Assembly: GCF_031998825.1 (NCBI RefSeq)
Contig: NZ_DAMACX010000004.1
Span: 62,001 to 126,000 of the forward strand
Reading direction: 5' to 3'
Length of the DNA stretch: 64,000 nt
Source of the DNA: Pseudescherichia sp031998825
GTDB lineage: Bacteria; Pseudomonadota; Gammaproteobacteria; Enterobacterales; Enterobacteriaceae
The notes under the pieces were generated by a model. The model was not told where the DNA came from, did not search any database, and was given only the letters and a program-made list of their open reading frames with translations. The translations under genes were made by a program, and so were the position numbers. Below are positions 42,703 through 50,491 of this stretch, in pieces; the first letter of the stretch is position 1; each line of letters begins with the position of its first letter.

Positions 42703-43811
42703 TAGATCACCTCCAGGTCAGCATCCAGCGCGCCGGCCTCGTGTAGCGCCTGGAGGATCGACATCACGTCGTCCGGCGAGGCGCCAAGGCTGTTCAGTAC
42801 GTCCACCAGCGTCTTCAGGCTGGTAGAGTCCGGCAGCATGACCATCTGCGCGTGAGGCGTGTTCACATTGATGTTGCTTTGCGGCGTCACCGCCGTGCGG
42901 CCACCAGCCAGCGCATTAGGCTGGCTGACGCTGCTGCTCTCGGTAATCGAGACCGTCAGGCTGCCGTGGGATACCGCCGCAGCGTGCACCTTTACACCCT
43001 CGCCCATCACCACCGTACCGGTACGGGCGTTGAAGACGACTCGGGCGCGCACGCGCTCTGGTGTGATCTGCACATCCTGCAGCTGCGACATAAAGGCCAC
43101 CCGCGCGCCGGGGCTGGTCGGGGCTGTTACCTCTACGCTGGTAGCGCTCTTTGCCGTCGCCAGTCCGCCGCCGAAGGTGCCGTTGATGGCGTTGGCGATG
43201 CTGTTGGCATCCTTGAAGCCGGGGCGCTTCAGGTTGAGCATCACCGTGTTGCCCATGTCAAAATCGCTGGGGATCGCGCGTTCAACCGAGGCACCGTTGG
43301 GGATCAGCCCGGCGGTAGGCGTATTGACCGTCACGCTGGAGCCGCTGGCCCCACTGGCGCTCATGCCGCCAACCACCACGCTGCCCTGTGCCAGGGCGTA
43401 GATCTCCCCATCCGCGCCGTGCAGCTGGGTCAGCAGCAGCGTGCCCCCGCGCAGGCTCTTCGCATCGCCAATAGAGGAGACCGTGACGTCAATGGTCTGT
43501 CCGCGGGCGTACATCGGCGGCAAGGTGGCGCTGACCGCCACGGCGGCGACGTTTTTCACCTTGGGATCGATCTTACTCGGCAGCTGTACGCCAAACTGGC
43601 GCAGCATATTGGTGATGGTCTGGTTAGTAAATTTGACCTGATTTTTATCGCCGGTGCCGTCGAGACCGACCACCAGGCTATAGCCGATCAGCTGGTTACC
43701 GCGGACACCCTGAATATCCACCAGCGATGACAGCGGTTGTGCCCGCCCTGGCTGCGAGCAGATCAGCAGCAAAAGCGTGACGATAAGGGCGCATCCTGAA
43801 AAAAAGCGCAT
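42702..43811 (-). CDS. flgI: flagellar P-ring protein FlgI (Flag-2)
   Basis: A 369-residue periplasmic protein with a signal peptide (FFSGCALIVTLLLLICSQ, cut near GRAQP). Family blocks are LVDIQGVRGNQLIGYSLVVG (in part), GDAKSLRGGTLLLT and TGTVVMGEGVK. It forms the P ring around the rod. Confidence 0.96.
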   Translation of the reverse strand: MRFFSGCALIVTLLLLICSQPGRAQPLSSLVDIQGVRGNQLIGYSLVVGLDGTGDKNQVKFTNQTITNMLRQFGVQLPSKIDPKVKNVAAVAVSATLPPMYARGQTIDVTVSSIGDAKSLRGGTLLLTQLHGADGEIYALAQGSVVVGGMSASGASGSSVTVNTPTAGLIPNGASVERAIPSDFDMGNTVMLNLKRPGFKDANSIANAINGTFGGGLATAKSATSVEVTAPTSPGARVAFMSQLQDVQITPERVRARVVFNARTGTVVMGEGVKVHAAAVSHGSLTVSITESSSVSQPNALAGGRTAVTPQSNINVNTPHAQMVMLPDSTSLKTLVDVLNSLGASPDDVMSILQALHEAGALDADLEVI

Positions 43812-43824
43812 AACAACTCCAGAG

Positions 43825-44502
43825 TTAAAGCGGAAACAGCGGATGGTTAAAGAGCCGGGTCAGCCAGCCTGCCGCGTTGGCATCGCTGAGCGCGCCGCGC
43901 CCGGCATAGGAAATACGGGCGTTACCGATGCGCTGGGAGGAGACCGTGTTGTCGTTGCCGATATCGTCGGCACGTACCAGCCCGCTAAGACGCAGGTACT
44001 CATCGCCCTGATTCAGGGTCAGCCACTTCTCGCCGCGGATCTCCATCACGCCGTTGGGCAGCACCTGATGAACGGAGACGGTGATTGACCCATGCAGGCT
44101 GTTCTGCTGCTGGGAGCTGGCGTTACCGTCGAAGTCCCGCGAGGCTTCGGCAGAGCTGGCCAGCTTGTCTTTGGTTTTGCCAAACAGCGTAGGCACGCCA
44201 ACGTCGAGACTGCTCTCCTTGCCGAAGTTGGTTTTGGCCTGCTTGCTGGACTGGGTCGACTCTTCGAGGATCACCGTCAGAATGTCCCCCACCCGGTAAG
44301 CACGCCGATCGGCAGTTAATGACCAGCTGTAGCCGGTCTCAAACACGCCCCCGGCCCGCCCCTCCGGAGTCGGCTGGGCCTCCATTTTTGGCGGCGCATA
44401 GGCCTGATCGTCCTTTTTGACCAGCAGCGCCGGGGATTCACACCCCGCCAGCCAGGGCACCAGCGCCATTAACCACAGATATCGTTTCACGGGTGTTCTC
44501 AT
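43825..44502 (-). CDS. flgH: flagellar L-ring lipoprotein FlgH (Flag-2)
   Basis: A 225-residue lipoprotein with lipobox LAGC after a short signal. Conserved parts are DRRAYRVGDILTVILEES and the C-terminal VLPNGVMEIRGEKWLTLN. It builds the outer-membrane L ring. The start overlaps the flgG stop by 1 base (TAATG). Confidence 0.95.
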   Translation of the reverse strand: MRTPVKRYLWLMALVPWLAGCESPALLVKKDDQAYAPPKMEAQPTPEGRAGGVFETGYSWSLTADRRAYRVGDILTVILEESTQSSKQAKTNFGKESSLDVGVPTLFGKTKDKLASSAEASRDFDGNASSQQQNSLHGSITVSVHQVLPNGVMEIRGEKWLTLNQGDEYLRLSGLVRADDIGNDNTVSSQRIGNARISYAGRGALSDANAAGWLTRLFNHPLFPL

Positions 44503-45287
44503 TACAAATTCTGGTTGATGTACTGCAGCATCTCGTCGGCGGCAGAGACCATCTTGGCGTTCATCTCATAGGCGCGCTGGACGGTGATCATCGCCACCAT
44601 CTCGTTGACGATGTCGACGTTGGAGCCTTCGAGCGCGCCGCCTTTCAGCGTGCCTAACGCATCCTCACCCGGCGTCCCCTCCGTGGGCTGGCCGCTGGCC
44701 GCCGTTTCGAGATAGAGGTTATCCCCCTCCGCCAGCAGACCCGCCGGGTTAGTAAAGTTAACCAGGGTGATCTGCCCAAGCTCGGTGGGATCGCTGTCGC
44801 CCGGCATCGTGGCCATCACCGTGCCGTCTTCACCGATGGTGATATTGGTGGCGTTGGCGGGAACGTCAATCTCCGGCTGCAGCGGCAGCCCCTGGGCGTT
44901 GGTCAACACGCCGTCGGCGTTAACCTGCAGATTGCCGTCGCGGCTATAGGCGATGTCGCCGTTGGTCTTCTGTACCTGGAAAAAACCCTGCCCCATGATG
45001 GCAACGTTGAGCGGGTTGTCGGTGGTCTCGATATTGCCTTCGGTAAAGGTTTTCTGCGTTCCCACGATGCGCACGCCGCTGCCGTACTGAATACCGGTGG
45101 GCGCAATGTTGTTCTGATCCAGCATCGCGCCAGGAGCGCGCTGGTTCTGGTAGAAGAGATCCTGAAACATCACCCGGTCACGCTTGAAGCCGTTGGTATT
45201 GACGTTGGCGATGTTGTTGGCGATAGCGCTCATCTCGGCATCTTCTGCCGAGAGGCCGGTCTTACTGATCCATAGTGCTGCGTTCAT
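44502..45287 (-). CDS. flgG: flagellar distal rod protein FlgG (Flag-2)
   Basis: A 261-residue axial protein with LWISKTGLSAEDAEMSAIANNIANVNTNGFKRDR (key parts: SAIANNIANVNTNGFKR) at the N terminus and the family's ENEMVAMITVQRAYEMNAK-like C terminus (VNEMVAMITVQRAYEMNAK). It forms the distal rod. Length equals that of Salmonella FlgG. Confidence 0.96.
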   Translation of the reverse strand: MNAALWISKTGLSAEDAEMSAIANNIANVNTNGFKRDRVMFQDLFYQNQRAPGAMLDQNNIAPTGIQYGSGVRIVGTQKTFTEGNIETTDNPLNVAIMGQGFFQVQKTNGDIAYSRDGNLQVNADGVLTNAQGLPLQPEIDVPANATNITIGEDGTVMATMPGDSDPTELGQITLVNFTNPAGLLAEGDNLYLETAASGQPTEGTPGEDALGTLKGGALEGSNVDIVNEMVAMITVQRAYEMNAKMVSAADEMLQYINQNL

Positions 45288-45312
45288 GAAAGATTATCCT
45301 TAATAACGACGA

Positions 45313-46050
45313 TCAGGCGCCACGGAGCAGACGGTTACCCGCCTCGCTGAGATCCTGGGCCGCCTTCATCATTTTGATTTGGGCTTCAAACTGACGATTA
45401 AGCGAAATAGAGGCCAGCATCTCAGAGACCGCCGTAACGTTGCTGCCCTCCAGATAGCCGCCGCTGACGTTAACGTTCTCGTCCGGCTGCGCGTTGCTGC
45501 CGTCTGCCGTGACGATCATCCCCTGGGCATTTTTAGCCAGATTCTCTGGTGGAATGGTCACCAGCTTCAGGCGATCGATATCCATGGTGGCGGTAACGTC
45601 GCCATCGTCCGGCGTAATCGACAGCGTGCCGTCACGACCAAAAGAGGCAATGGCGTTGGGCGGCAGCACGATGGGACCGTTATCCCCCAGCACCGGATAG
45701 CCGTTAATGGTCAGCTGACCCGCGTCGTTCTGCACCATATTGCCGTTGCGGGTGTAGACTTCACGGCCGTCGCTAGCCTGTACGGCGATATAGCCCTCTC
45801 CCTGGATCGCCACGTCCAGCGGCCGGCCGGTCTTCTCTGCGGCGGCCGTGCTGGCATCAACGCCGCTGGCGCGCTGCTGGGCCATAAAGCGAGTGGCAAA
45901 TCCCTCCCCCTGAATCGGCTCCCCCTGCGACAACGCCATGTCGCCACGAAAACCGCTGGTGTTGACGTTCGCCAGGTTATTGGCTGCGATCTGCTGCGCC
46001 ATCAGGGTATGGCTGGCCCCGCTGAGAGCAGTAAAAAGTAAACGATCCAC
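45313..46050 (-). CDS. flgF: flagellar proximal rod protein FlgF (Flag-2)
   Basis: A 245-residue axial protein with LLFTALSGASHTLMAQQIAANNLANVNTSGFRGD (key parts: AANNLANVNTSGFR), the plug motif GYIAVQASDGREVYTRNG and the C-terminal ISLNRQFEAQIKMMK. It is part of the proximal rod. Confidence 0.95.
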   Translation of the reverse strand: MDRLLFTALSGASHTLMAQQIAANNLANVNTSGFRGDMALSQGEPIQGEGFATRFMAQQRASGVDASTAAAEKTGRPLDVAIQGEGYIAVQASDGREVYTRNGNMVQNDAGQLTINGYPVLGDNGPIVLPPNAIASFGRDGTLSITPDDGDVTATMDIDRLKLVTIPPENLAKNAQGMIVTADGSNAQPDENVNVSGGYLEGSNVTAVSEMLASISLNRQFEAQIKMMKAAQDLSEAGNRLLRGA

Positions 46051-46067
46051 TGTTGTGCCTCTCTCCG

Positions 46068-47261
46068 TTACATCGCCTGGAACAGCGCCTGGTCCAGCTC
46101 GCTACTGGCCAAGATCACCTTGGTGTTGGCCTGGTAGTTACGCTGCGCGGTCATCAGATCCACCAGCTCGCTGGTAATGTCGACGTTGGAGCTTTCCAGC
46201 ATCCCCGTGGAGAGCGCGCCGAAGGTACCGCTGCCGGGCGCGCCCATCAGCGGCGTGCCGGATTCGCCGGTCTCCACCCACGCGGTGCCGCTGACGGCCA
46301 GCAGGCCGTTCTCGTCCGGGAAGGTAGCCAGCACCACCTGCCCCTGCAGCATCCGCTCGCCGTTGCTGTAGGTCGCATACACCTTGCCGTCGCCGTCCAC
46401 CTGAACGCCGTTTTGCTGGGCGGAGGCGTAGCCGTCGGCAACGTTGGTGCTGACGGAAAAGTCAGAGCCGTACTGGGTACAGGCGGCGTAGTCGAAGGTC
46501 ATCTCGATGGGGGCCGCACCGGGTACGCTAAAGGTCATCGGCACCGCCGCGCCAGGGTTCACCAGCTGGCCCTGCTCGTCGAAGGTCAGTGCCGTAGTGT
46601 CAGGCTGCGCTGCGCCATCGAAGGTGTAGTGCACCTCCCAGCTGTTATCCGCCGTTTTAGTGAAGTATTGGCTGACCGCATGTTCATTACCCAGCGAGTC
46701 ATACACCGTGGTGGTGTAGGTGCTGTTATACGATGCCGCGTTAGTGGGATCGAACGGCACCGCGACGGTATCAATAGTCGCATCAGCGGCGTTGAAGTTA
46801 GCGCTAAAGGTCAGGGAGCTTGTCGCCTGGGCCGGCAGCGATCCGGTCTTAATCTGCAGATCCGTCACCGTACCGGTTTGCAGCGCCCCATTTTCATCCA
46901 CCGGATAACCCTGCAGATAGTCACCGGAGGCATTGACGATGTAGCCGTCCTTATCCGTGTTGAATGACCCGGCCCGCGTATAGGTGACGTTACCCGCGCT
47001 ATCGTGAAGCACGAAGAAGCCATCGTCGTTAATCGCCATATCCAGCGCGTTCCCGGTTGAAACCATGGAGCCACCGCGCGAGATGCTTTGGGCCGTTCCG
47101 TCCACGCTCACCCCCATCGCCTGGGTACCCGCATACATGGCGGAGAACTCGGTCGTCATGGACTTGTAGCCCACCGTCCCGGCGTTAGCGATGTTATTAC
47201 TGATGCCATCCAACTGTTCATTGACCGCGTTCAGGCCACTGGCTGCAATGCTGTAACTCAT
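46068..47261 (-). CDS. flgE: flagellar hook protein FlgE (Flag-2)
   Basis: A 397-residue hook subunit. It starts MSYSIAASGLNAVNEQLDGI with SNNIANAGTVGYKSM, has the flagellar-basal-body-domain GFFVLHDSAGNVTYTRAGSF in the first quarter, and ends in SELVDLMTAQRNYQANTKV. Polymerises into the universal joint. Confidence 0.96.
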   Translation of the reverse strand: MSYSIAASGLNAVNEQLDGISNNIANAGTVGYKSMTTEFSAMYAGTQAMGVSVDGTAQSISRGGSMVSTGNALDMAINDDGFFVLHDSAGNVTYTRAGSFNTDKDGYIVNASGDYLQGYPVDENGALQTGTVTDLQIKTGSLPAQATSSLTFSANFNAADATIDTVAVPFDPTNAASYNSTYTTTVYDSLGNEHAVSQYFTKTADNSWEVHYTFDGAAQPDTTALTFDEQGQLVNPGAAVPMTFSVPGAAPIEMTFDYAACTQYGSDFSVSTNVADGYASAQQNGVQVDGDGKVYATYSNGERMLQGQVVLATFPDENGLLAVSGTAWVETGESGTPLMGAPGSGTFGALSTGMLESSNVDITSELVDLMTAQRNYQANTKVILASSELDQALFQAM

Positions 47262-47284
47262 AACTTACTGTTCCTTTAAAATAG

Positions 47285-47980
47285 TCAAACGACATCCTGA
47301 GCAGGCGCATCATCCGGCACGCCAAACTGGCTGATCATGGTGAAGGGCACCTCCCCTACGCCGCTGACGTTGAGCAGCGGTGTGCCGCCATCTAGCGGAA
47401 TACGCACGTCGGTCACAACGCCTGCTACCTCGACCGGCACCTCCTCTTCGCCGGTATCGGTGACCACCGACACGGAGTAGTCCCCAGGAGGAATGCCGTA
47501 GTCCGCGGGATCGATGCTAAAGCTCACCGCCCCCGGTCCAAACGAACTTCCCGTCAGCGGAATGTCGTAATCGTTTCCAGCCTCGTCAGTGATATGGATG
47601 TCAACGCGGGCACAGGCGTTATCGAGGTCAATGCGGCCCTGAATAGCGCCATCGTCAACCTCAAGGGTAGTGGTCTGAACCATGATCGGATCGCCCACCA
47701 TCTTGCCCAGCGCCATTACCTGGAGGTTGCTCATCAGGATGGCGTTGGTGTTCATTTCCGTCGCCACCTCCTCCGCCATCGCCACCTGCGCCATAGAGGA
47801 GAGCTGGGTAACGTACTCGGTGGGATCGGTCGGGTCAGTGGGATCCTGGTTCTGGATCTCCGCCACCAGCAGGGTCAGAAACGTGTCGGCCATGGAGGTC
47901 GACGTGCTGGTCGTTGTGGATACTGTGCTGTCCGTTGCCGATCCGGTATAAGATGCATTCAGCGATACGGTGGAACTCAT
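47285..47980 (-). CDS. flgD: hook-cap protein FlgD (Flag-2)
   Basis: A 231-residue hook scaffolding protein. The family core TFLTLLVAEIQNQDP...EYVTQLSSMAQV is present, but the usual QDPTNPM is drawn out to QDPTDPTDPTE by repeated DPT. The C-terminal FlgD Ig-like and Tudor regions (YDIPLTGSSFGPGAVSFS) follow. The start overlaps the end of flgC by 4 bases. Confidence 0.94.
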   Translation of the reverse strand: MSSTVSLNASYTGSATDSTVSTTTSTSTSMADTFLTLLVAEIQNQDPTDPTDPTEYVTQLSSMAQVAMAEEVATEMNTNAILMSNLQVMALGKMVGDPIMVQTTTLEVDDGAIQGRIDLDNACARVDIHITDEAGNDYDIPLTGSSFGPGAVSFSIDPADYGIPPGDYSVSVVTDTGEEEVPVEVAGVVTDVRIPLDGGTPLLNVSGVGEVPFTMISQFGVPDDAPAQDVV

Positions 47981-48408
47981 ACGCTCTCTCCCAGCTTCAG
48001 CAGGCTCTGCTGCATGCTCTTCACGTTGTTCAGCACCTCAACGTCGGTCGCAAAGTTTTGCGAGGCTGACATCATGTCGGCCATCTGCTCGACCACGTTG
48101 ACGTCCGGATACCAGACATAGCCATCCCGGTCGGCCAGCGGATGGTGCGGCTCATAGCGGCGCACGGCGCTACCGCTGTCCACCACGTCCTGCACGCGCA
48201 CGCTGGCCCCGGTGAGGTCGTGATGCCCCGCCTGCACCAGGCTGTTGTGGTAGACCGAGGCAAAAACCGGGCTGCGTGCCTTGTAGGTTGCCGCCTCGCT
48301 CGGGGCGGGTGAGTCCGCGTTGGCCAGATTGCTGGCGACGGTGTTGAGCCGTACCGTCTGGGCAGTCATCGCCGAACCGGAGATCTGATAGATATCAGAA
48401 AATGACAT
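47977..48408 (-). CDS. flgC: flagellar proximal rod protein FlgC (Flag-2)
   Basis: A 143-residue rod protein with the ISGSAMTAQTVRLNTVASNLANADSP N-terminal pattern (key part VRLNTVASNLANADSP) and VNVVEQMADMMSASQNFATDVEV at the C terminus (key part MADMMSASQNF). It follows flgB by 2 bp. Confidence 0.95.
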   Translation of the reverse strand: MSFSDIYQISGSAMTAQTVRLNTVASNLANADSPAPSEAATYKARSPVFASVYHNSLVQAGHHDLTGASVRVQDVVDSGSAVRRYEPHHPLADRDGYVWYPDVNVVEQMADMMSASQNFATDVEVLNNVKSMQQSLLKLGESV

Positions 48409-48410
48409 GG

Positions 48411-48758
48411 TTATTTCCCTTCGATGGCCGTTCTCAGGCCGTTGATGGACATATTTAAAAAGGTCAGGCTGCTCTGGTAGTCGAGGCTGTTTTGTGAAAA
48501 TCGCGTCTGTTCGCTATGTAGCTCTACCGTGTTGCCATCCTGAGTTGACTGCATCGGCAGGCGATACAGCACCTGTGTGTTATGTAGCCCGCTTCCTTGC
48601 GTTGCCCGTTGCATCTCGCGGGCGAAATCAATATCTTTGGCTTTGAAATTTGGCGTATCAACGTTTGCCAGATTGGCGGTAAGCAGCTCGGTCCTCGCAA
48701 GACGTAGCTTCACCGCCTGTGGGTGTACACCCAGTGCTTTCTGAAAACTGATCCCCAT
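48411..48758 (-). CDS. flgB: flagellar proximal rod protein FlgB (Flag-2)
   Basis: About 115 residues with LARTELLTANLANVDTPNFKAKDIDF (key part LTANLANVDTPNFKAKD) and a C terminus SLTFLNMSINGLRTAIEG typical of FlgB. The start at 48758 (MGISFQKALG) is preceded by AAAGGAG 11 nt upstream; the earlier in-frame ATG at 48779 would place the ribosome site inside the gene. First gene of the flgBCDEFGHIJ(KL) operon, behind a near-consensus sigma-54 promoter. Confidence 0.94.
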   Translation of the reverse strand: MGISFQKALGVHPQAVKLRLARTELLTANLANVDTPNFKAKDIDFAREMQRATQGSGLHNTQVLYRLPMQSTQDGNTVELHSEQTRFSQNSLDYQSSLTFLNMSINGLRTAIEGK

Positions 48759-48802
48759 TGTGCGTAGCACTCCTTTCACATAACTGACGTGCGTGCCTGA
48801 TA

Positions 48803-48819
48803 GGCAACAATCGTGCCAA
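48803..48819 (-). promoter_or_regulatory. sigma-54 promoter of the flgB operon
   Basis: On the minus strand the sequence is TTGGCACGATTGTTGCC, matching the -24/-12 consensus YTGGCACGRNNNTTGCW at all but the last position. It lies about 45 bp before flgB. LafK is the expected activator. The same 15 bases read on the plus strand as GGCA-N7-TGCC, so a weak -24/-12 spacing also faces flgA. Confidence 0.85.
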
Positions 48820-48847
48820 CTTTTAAGTTATTGAAAGGTTTAATATT

Positions 48848-49600
48848 ATGTTTTCTCTCTTCGCTAAGCGGAAAGCCAACTTCCGCTTTATGGCCAGCCT
48901 CCTGCTTGCCACCCCCTTGCTTGTTACGGCTCACCCGGCCCTGTCCGCTGCTCGCCAGCAGATTAACGCCCAGGTTATCGAGGAGGCCGGCAAAGCTATT
49001 GCTGCTTTAGCGCAGCGTTCGGGGTGGCATGACTATCGCTACACCCTTAACGTGTTTATGCCCGGTAACGTTGCCGCTCTCCCCGCCTGCAGCCAGCCGC
49101 TGCGCATCAGCGGCGCGCCGCTCCAGCTGAAGAACCTTGCCCGGCAAAATTACCGGGTGGCATGCGACAGCGGAACGTCGTGGCAGAGTGCCGTCACCGT
49201 CAAGGCCGACGTCTACCTGTCGGTGGTAATGGCAGCCCGTGAGATTGCGCGCGGGGAGGTGATGCCCCCCGATGGGCTGGTGATGAAGAGGTATAACATC
49301 AGCAACCTACGCGGTGAGCCGTTGCTGAGCCGCGAGGCCACAACGGGGTTAACAGCGAAACGTACCCTGCGCCCGTGGAAACCGATACTGCGCACGCAGC
49401 TTGAGCAGCCGCTGCTAGTAAAGCGTGGCCAGGCGGTAACCATCATCTCCCAGACGGGTGAGATCCGCGCGCAGACCGCAGGCGTGGCGCTGAAAGATGG
49501 CCGTCAGCATGAAACTATCAAGGTACAAAATAGCAGCAGCGAACGGGTGATTGACGCCATCGTCGCAGGCCCAGGGCAGGTGAGCGTCGGGGCGCAATAA
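48848..49600 (+). CDS. flgA: P-ring assembly chaperone FlgA (Flag-2)
   Basis: A 250-residue periplasmic protein with an N-terminal signal (FRFMASLLLATPLLVTA) and a C-terminal SAF/ChapFlgA domain (AAREIARGEVMPPDGLVMKR in part, RGQAVTIISQTGEIRAQTAG in part). It helps FlgI build the P ring. It is divergent from flgB. The ribosome site AAAGG lies 9 nt before the ATG. About 30 residues longer than E. coli FlgA, mostly at the N terminus. Confidence 0.93.
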   Translation: MFSLFAKRKANFRFMASLLLATPLLVTAHPALSAARQQINAQVIEEAGKAIAALAQRSGWHDYRYTLNVFMPGNVAALPACSQPLRISGAPLQLKNLARQNYRVACDSGTSWQSAVTVKADVYLSVVMAAREIARGEVMPPDGLVMKRYNISNLRGEPLLSREATTGLTAKRTLRPWKPILRTQLEQPLLVKRGQAVTIISQTGEIRAQTAGVALKDGRQHETIKVQNSSSERVIDAIVAGPGQVSVGAQ

Positions 49601-49614
49601 TTTTTCACCGCGGC

Positions 49615-49642
49615 TTAATTTTTTACTTTTCGCTGCCGCTTT
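49615..49642 (+). promoter_or_regulatory. sigma-28-type promoter for flgM
   Basis: TTAA followed after 16 bases by GCCGCTTT, 40 bp before the flgM ATG. Identical elements and spacing occur upstream of flgK. In classical systems flgM and flgKL have sigma-28 promoters, which supports the call; the -10 is GCCGCTTT rather than GCCGATAA. Confidence 0.5.
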
Positions 49643-49682
49643 TCATACGTAATCGTTAAAAATGTCCTCTGATGAGAAACCT

Positions 49683-49988
49683 ATGGCTATCACTACTCCT
49701 GGAATGACACCCGGACAGCTCTCCACCCGCGATGCGTCGTCGCGCTTGCCAATGCAGCCGGAGGTGGCAAAAGCGGAGGTGGCAACCACGCCCTCTCCCT
49801 GTGCCGACGATATTACCCAGCAGGGCCTACAGGCAGCCCAGCGTAGCCTGACGGATGATCCTGCCCCAGCCATCGATGTTGAAATGGTCAACCAGATGCA
49901 GACGCTGCTGGCGTCGCCGCAGTTTTCAATTGACGCCGACGCTCTGGCCTCCTCAATGCTGGAATTTTTCAAAACAAGGGGGGCGTAG
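49683..49988 (+). CDS. flgM: anti-sigma-28 factor FlgM (Flag-2)
   Basis: About 101 residues, low complexity at the N terminus, with the FlgM-type C-terminal helices (VEMVNQMQTLLASPQFSIDADALASSMLEFF, key parts VNQMQTLL and DADALASSML). FlgM holds back the flagellar sigma factor until the hook is done. The ATG at 49683 follows GATGAGAAACCT; an in-frame ATG at 49662 adds seven residues. It overlaps flgN. Its target sigma factor (LafS/FliA) is not in the window. Confidence 0.88.
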   Translation: MAITTPGMTPGQLSTRDASSRLPMQPEVAKAEVATTPSPCADDITQQGLQAAQRSLTDDPAPAIDVEMVNQMQTLLASPQFSIDADALASSMLEFFKTRGA

Positions 49989-50416
49989 TGAGCGTCAAAC
50001 TTGAACAGGTTAAGCTGCTGCTGCGCGGGATCCGTACCGATAACGACAGCTATCGTCAGCTGCATACCCTGCTGAAGGAGCAGCGTTTATGCATGATACG
50101 CCGTGCCAGCGACGCGCTGCTCGCCGTCAACATGCAAATCGATCAACTCTATCCGGCTCTGAGCCTGAACGCCCGCGTCCGCCGGGAGACGCTGCTCTCG
50201 TTAGGCGTCACGGCGGATAGCGTCGGCATCGCGCAGGTCTTTAGCTGGCTGCCCACCATACAAAAAACGGCGGCCCGCCAGGCGTGGCGGCAGCTGGAGG
50301 AAAACATAGCGGCATGCAAGCGCTACAACGAGAAAAACGGCGAGCTACTGACCCGGCAGCAAGAGTTTATAGAGACGTTTTTGGGTCGCGAACCCCCTTT
50401 TATCTATCACCCCTAA
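49988..50416 (+). CDS. flgN: FlgK/FlgL export chaperone FlgN (Flag-2)
   Basis: A 142-residue helical protein in the flgA-flgM-flgN order, with FlgN-like features: a KLEQVKLLLRGIRTDNDSY N terminus and a long central helix. It should bind FlgK and FlgL for export. The start overlaps the flgM stop. A hairpin follows. Confidence 0.87.
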   Translation: MSVKLEQVKLLLRGIRTDNDSYRQLHTLLKEQRLCMIRRASDALLAVNMQIDQLYPALSLNARVRRETLLSLGVTADSVGIAQVFSWLPTIQKTAARQAWRQLEENIAACKRYNEKNGELLTRQQEFIETFLGREPPFIYHP

Positions 50417-50430
50417 CCTGCCCTCTCCCT

Positions 50431-50451
50431 GGCGGAAAACACGCTTCCGCC
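50431..50451 (+). terminator. hairpin after flgN
   Basis: GGCGGAA and TTCCGCC form a perfect 7-bp stem with a 7-nt loop, followed by GCCTTTCC. It may partly end flgAMN transcription before the large transferase gene. Confidence 0.5.
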
Positions 50452-50491
50452 GCCTTTCCGCTGGCGACCAGACAAGAGATCATCATGAGCC

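Noticed and set aside
42852..43730. 292-codon open frame opposite flgI
   Set aside because: Antisense of a complete FlgI; composition unlike a real protein.
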